DNA of 35,296 bases from an uncultured Caryophanales bacterium (GTDB lineage: Bacteria; Bacillota_I; Bacilli_A; RFN20; CAG-826): the NCBI GenBank assembly GCA_946403545.1, contig CAMJAG010000003.1, positions 1-35,296 of the forward strand, given 5' to 3'. Of this stretch, positions 33,143 through 35,296 are shown piece after piece. Positions within the stretch are counted from its first letter, which is position 1; every line of letters begins with the position of its first letter. The notes under the pieces were generated by a model. That model worked only from the letters and a program-made list of their open reading frames with translations, did not search any database and had not been told where the DNA came from. The translations under genes and the position numbers were made by a program.

Positions 33143-33245
33143 CTTTTCTCCTCCGTATTAGATATTTTTTAATATCCCACCACTTTAGATGTCATAAGTG
33201 GTTTTAAATTTATTTAGGAGTGACATCACTCCAAAAGAAATCATA
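33143..33245 (-). promoter_or_regulatory. promoter and structured 5' leader of the NifU-like operon
   Basis: On the minus strand, TATGAT with extended-TG (33240-33245) puts the start near 33233. The leader then holds three hairpins. The first is GGAGTG-ATGT-CACTCC (33232-33217). The second is ACCACTT with a 10-nt loop and AAGTGGT (33202-33179). The third is GATATT-AAAA-AATATC (33176-33161), ending 6 nt before GGAGGAG. The ATGT loop of the first is complementary to ACAT in the second loop. It matches no riboswitch class I recognise. The first hairpin could also be a DNA operator. Confidence 0.5.
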
Positions 33246-33317
33246 CCATTTTTTTATTATAATAAAAGATATTTTTATCACTAGATTGTAACACCATCTC
33301 TAATTTATAGGTTTTCA

Positions 33318-33354
33318 AAAATAAACAAAAACAGTACCGATTGCTCGATACTGT
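33318..33354 (-). terminator. terminator of the AbrB-ABC operon
   Basis: On the minus strand, ACAGTATCGA, loop GCAA (GNRA) and TCGGTACTGT form a 10-bp stem with one G-U pair, then TTTTTGTTTATTTTTG. Confidence 0.8.
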
Positions 33355-33365
33355 CTTTAAATTAT

Positions 33366-34049
33366 TTAGAAATCAACTTTTGCTAACCTCTTTGAAGAAA
33401 TTTTATAAACCAATAAATGGAGCAGGAAAGAGAGTATGATTGCGCCTGCTAAGATAGCAAATTGGATTCCAATATGTAAATTGTTGAAAAACTCAAGTCC
33501 AGGTATATATGGCAAAACGATTGTAAATATTCCAATGTATAGAACAAATCCTATGATGGTAAACAATGATGACATCACAATGGACTTACCTTTTTTGTAA
33601 TAAATTGGGAAGAAGATAAGGTCCGCAACAGCGTAACCAATGATACCAAATGCTAGTAAAAGCACAAAACTGTTAAGTCCTAAACCAGGGATAAAGTATT
33701 TTTCTGGATCCTTAGCATTTTGAATAATTACTTCATTAATAACTCTTGCTAAAGGATATAAAGCGGTCAATAAAAGAATATAAGTTACTTGCATTAAAAT
33801 AACAGTAATAATTCTTGCTAAGACTATGTCTTTCTTTCTAACTGGCAATAAAACAGAATAAAGTAAATCGTTGCTTTGTTGTCCCTTATTAGCACCCAAG
33901 AAAAGAATTGGATAGCAAGTTAAGATATAAATGAAGCCGATTCCTATTGGATAAGCAGGAATTAGAATCATTAACGGAAACATAGCGATGAATACATAGC
34001 AGATAGGATGCATCGCTAAGCGGAGTTCTTTATAAAGTAAAGCTTTCAT
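33366..34049 (-). CDS. ABC-2 type permease
   Basis: 227 aa with six membrane segments in the ABC-2 pattern (about 15-32, 36-53, 80-102, 125-148, 158-182, 192-213). It begins MKALLYKELRLAMHP, the cytoplasmic KE-R-L start typical of small YtrC/EcsB-like permeases. Its start overlaps the ATPase gene by 20 nt, so subunit synthesis is coupled. Substrate unknown. The terminator follows 12 nt after the stop. Confidence 0.85.
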   Translation of the reverse strand: MKALLYKELRLAMHPICYVFIAMFPLMILIPAYPIGIGFIYILTCYPILFLGANKGQQSNDLLYSVLLPVRKKDIVLARIITVILMQVTYILLLTALYPLARVINEVIIQNAKDPEKYFIPGLGLNSFVLLLAFGIIGYAVADLIFFPIYYKKGKSIVMSSLFTIIGFVLYIGIFTIVLPYIPGLEFFNNLHIGIQFAILAGAIILSFLLHLLVYKISSKRLAKVDF

Positions 34050-34899
34050 TGTTGTGACTCCTTTCTAGATAGACCATAATTTCTTCTAAATCTGGTTCTC
34101 TTGGTTTGATATCGTGTTTGATAAAAACGTCTTTGTTATCAACACTGATGAGGCCTTCGATGTGGTCATCTAATTCTTTATAAGCGATATATTCTTTTTC
34201 TAAGTCTTTATTCTTAGTTTTGTCTATGACAAATAAATAAGAATTAACAAAATCTTTTTTCTTACCAGTAAAGACAATTTCACCATTTTGGATATAAGTA
34301 ATATTGCTTGCACATTTATCTAAGTCACTTGTGATATGTGTGGAGAAAAGAATAGCGCGGTCACCACTTTTAACGATTTCTCTAAAGATGTCTAAAACTT
34401 CTTCTCTAGAGACTGGATCTAAGCCTGATGTTGGTTCATCTAAGATTAAGAGTTCCGCTTTATGGGATAAAGCTATAGCCACAGAGTATTTAACTTTCAT
34501 ACCACTTGATAACTCTTCGAGTTTTTTATTCACATCAAGGTTAAAAAGTTTACATACTTCTTCAAACTTCTTTTCATCAAAGTTCTTGTAGAAACGTTTA
34601 GTAACATTCATTAATTGCTTAATTGTACGGTTTGGATGGTAATTAAGCTCACTTAACGCAAAACCAATTCGTTGTTTGTTTTCTAATTCGTTATCGGTCA
34701 TATCTGTTTCAAAAGCTTGGATAGAACCACTTTCATAATGCAATAAATTCATAATGCATTTAAGTGTTGTGGTCTTACCTGCACCATTACGACCAATAAA
34801 ACCCATGATTTCTCCAGGTTTGATGCTAAAGGAGACATTTTTTAGGGAAAATGATGGATATTTTTTATTAACATTTTCCAATCTTAATATTTCTTCCAT
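34030..34899 (-). CDS. ABC transporter ATPase (YtrB-like)
   Basis: 289 aa. Walker A is GRNGAGKTT (36-44), the signature is LSSGM (130-134) and Walker B is LLILDEP (150-156). It resembles YtrB-type ATPases that work with small ABC-2 permeases, usually under a GntR repressor; here the upstream gene is AbrB-like instead. The C-terminal 80 residues form a regulatory extension (EKEYIAYKELDDHIEGLISV). It starts 2 nt after the AbrB stop. The operon may serve cell-envelope stress or export; the substrate is unknown. Confidence 0.9.
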   Translation of the reverse strand: MEEILRLENVNKKYPSFSLKNVSFSIKPGEIMGFIGRNGAGKTTTLKCIMNLLHYESGSIQAFETDMTDNELENKQRIGFALSELNYHPNRTIKQLMNVTKRFYKNFDEKKFEEVCKLFNLDVNKKLEELSSGMKVKYSVAIALSHKAELLILDEPTSGLDPVSREEVLDIFREIVKSGDRAILFSTHITSDLDKCASNITYIQNGEIVFTGKKKDFVNSYLFVIDKTKNKDLEKEYIAYKELDDHIEGLISVDNKDVFIKHDIKPREPDLEEIMVYLERSHNNESFTL

Positions 34900-34901
34900 A
34901 A

Positions 34902-35105
34902 TTATTTTTTATCTCCCATTAAGGCATAAAATGCATCGGATTTCATAATCGCTAATCCACCTCTACTTTTATCGCCCATAACTAATAACGTTTCGCCTTC
35001 TTTGATGTCAAACATATCTCTTGCTTCCTTAGGAATTGTGATTTGACCTTTAGGTCCTACTCTGACACTGACGATGAATCTATCATTTTCAATTACTTCT
35101 TTCAT
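34902..35105 (-). CDS. AbrB/SpoVT-family DNA-binding protein
   Basis: 67 aa with one swapped-hairpin AbrB domain (VRVGPKGQITIPKEARDMFD, 14-33, then IKEGETLLVMGD). Such proteins bind DNA as dimers or tetramers and often control their own operon. It is first in the operon with the ABC genes, 2 nt before the ATPase. Its leader contains three 9-bp tandem repeats that could be binding or ribosome-site elements. It could also be a MazE-like antitoxin fold, but no toxin is adjacent. Confidence 0.88.
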   Translation of the reverse strand: MKEVIENDRFIVSVRVGPKGQITIPKEARDMFDIKEGETLLVMGDKSRGGLAIMKSDAFYALMGDKK

Positions 35106-35109
35106 AATT

Positions 35110-35136
35110 CTTACTTTTCTTACCTTTCTTACTTTA
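35110..35136 (-). repeat. three 9-bp tandem repeats in the AbrB leader
   Basis: Plus strand CTTACTTTT, CTTACCTTT, CTTACTTTA, directly adjacent. On the transcript they read AAAGTAAG-like, purine-rich, between -10 TATAAT (35136-35141) and the ATG at 35105. Confidence 0.65.
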
Positions 35137-35170
35137 TTATATTCCTTATTTTAGAAATTAAAAGTAATTT

Positions 35171-35208
35171 TAAATAAAAAAACAGCTCTAACATTAAATT
35201 AGAACTGT
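35171..35208 (-). terminator. terminator of the initiator tRNA
   Basis: ACAGCTCTAA (35182-35191) pairs with TTAGAACTGT (35199-35208), with one G-U pair and a 7-nt loop. On the minus strand a run of T follows. Confidence 0.75.
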
Positions 35209-35218
35209 AATTAACGAT

Positions 35219-35294
35219 TGGTTGCGGAGGTAGGATTTGAACACTACGACCTCCAGGTTATGGGCCTGACGAGCTACCACTGCTCTACTCCGCG
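35219..35294 (-). tRNA. initiator tRNA-fMet(CAT) with C33 and a bulged T-stem
   Basis: The acceptor CGCGGAG/CTCCGCA leaves C1 opposite A72 unpaired, and A11-T24 is present; both mark an initiator. CCA is encoded. The anticodon loop is CCCATAA: CAT anticodon but C33 instead of U33. The stem pairs next to it are A29-T41, G30-C40, G31-C39, one short of the usual three G-C pairs. The T-stem reads GTAGTG against CCTAC and pairs only if one T is bulged (base 35243). The T loop TTCAAAT is normal. Confidence 0.85.
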
Positions 35295-35296
35295 AT

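Noticed and set aside
1..35296. UGA read as tryptophan (mycoplasma code)
   Set aside because: Genes are full length in the standard code and Trp codons are TGG; no family is interrupted by TGA.
1..35296. CRISPR arrays, insertion sequences or prophage
   Set aside because: No regularly spaced repeats, transposase, integrase or phage structural genes were seen.

Overview
The window is AT-rich DNA from a Gram-positive-type bacterium of the Bacillota. It has lipobox lipoproteins, no outer-membrane genes, rubrerythrin and an anaerobic radical-SAM activase. The mix (many small membrane proteins, TetR/Crp regulators, GGGtGRT and NifU-like pair, c-di-GMP enzymes) suggests an uncultured anaerobic, probably gut-associated Bacilli lineage close to the Mollicutes/Erysipelotrichia; the lineage is inference. 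Trp is read from TGG. All 32 complete genes stop with TAA (28) or TAG (4) and none with TGA. There is no phage, IS element or CRISPR array; this is chromosomal housekeeping and accessory DNA.

Layout: 1-750 radical-SAM activase (-). 883-3496 two paralogous zinc-ribbon membrane proteins (+). 3548-4815 dCMP deaminase and FolD (+), which together feed thymidylate synthesis. 4840-7182 a Crp-type regulator divergent from an ABC importer binding protein and permease that has no ATPase beside it. 7235-7436 tRNA-Phe and tRNA-Asp (-). 7550-8089 rubrerythrin (-). 8153-12067 a 1304-residue TetR/PAS/HD-GYP/PAS/GGDEF fusion (-), preceded by a 388-bp gene-free region. 12456-14227 an ABC exporter (-). 14395-16323 metallophosphoesterase lipoprotein and an unknown membrane protein (+). 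16399-18228 M6-like metalloprotease lipoprotein (+). 18248-19624 GT-C glycosyltransferase (-). 19719-20447 lipoprotein (-). 20624-25109 an EFRG-repeat giant surface protein and MscS channel (-). 25189-28156 CmpB-like membrane protein and GGDEF-EAL phosphodiesterase (-). 28382-28855 a third zinc-ribbon membrane protein (-). 28953-30455 TetR plus membrane-flavodoxin protein (-), divergent from a 116-aa unknown (+). 30910-31358 TfoX-like and DUF4177 proteins (-). 31440-33142 GGGtGRT and NifU-like operon (-) with a structured leader. 33366-35105 AbrB, ABC ATPase and permease (-). 35219-35294 initiator tRNA (-).

Most worth pursuit: (1) the one-chain TetR plus c-di-GMP synthesis/hydrolysis fusion; (2) several genes whose -10 box lies 6-12 nt before the ATG with no Shine-Dalgarno, implying leaderless mRNAs, including a divergent pair that appears to share one palindromic -35 hexamer; (3) a tRNA-Phe with paired non-canonical D- and T-loop positions and an initiator tRNA with C33 and a bulged T-stem; (4) a three-hairpin leader with a possible kissing loop before the NifU-like/GGGtGRT operon.
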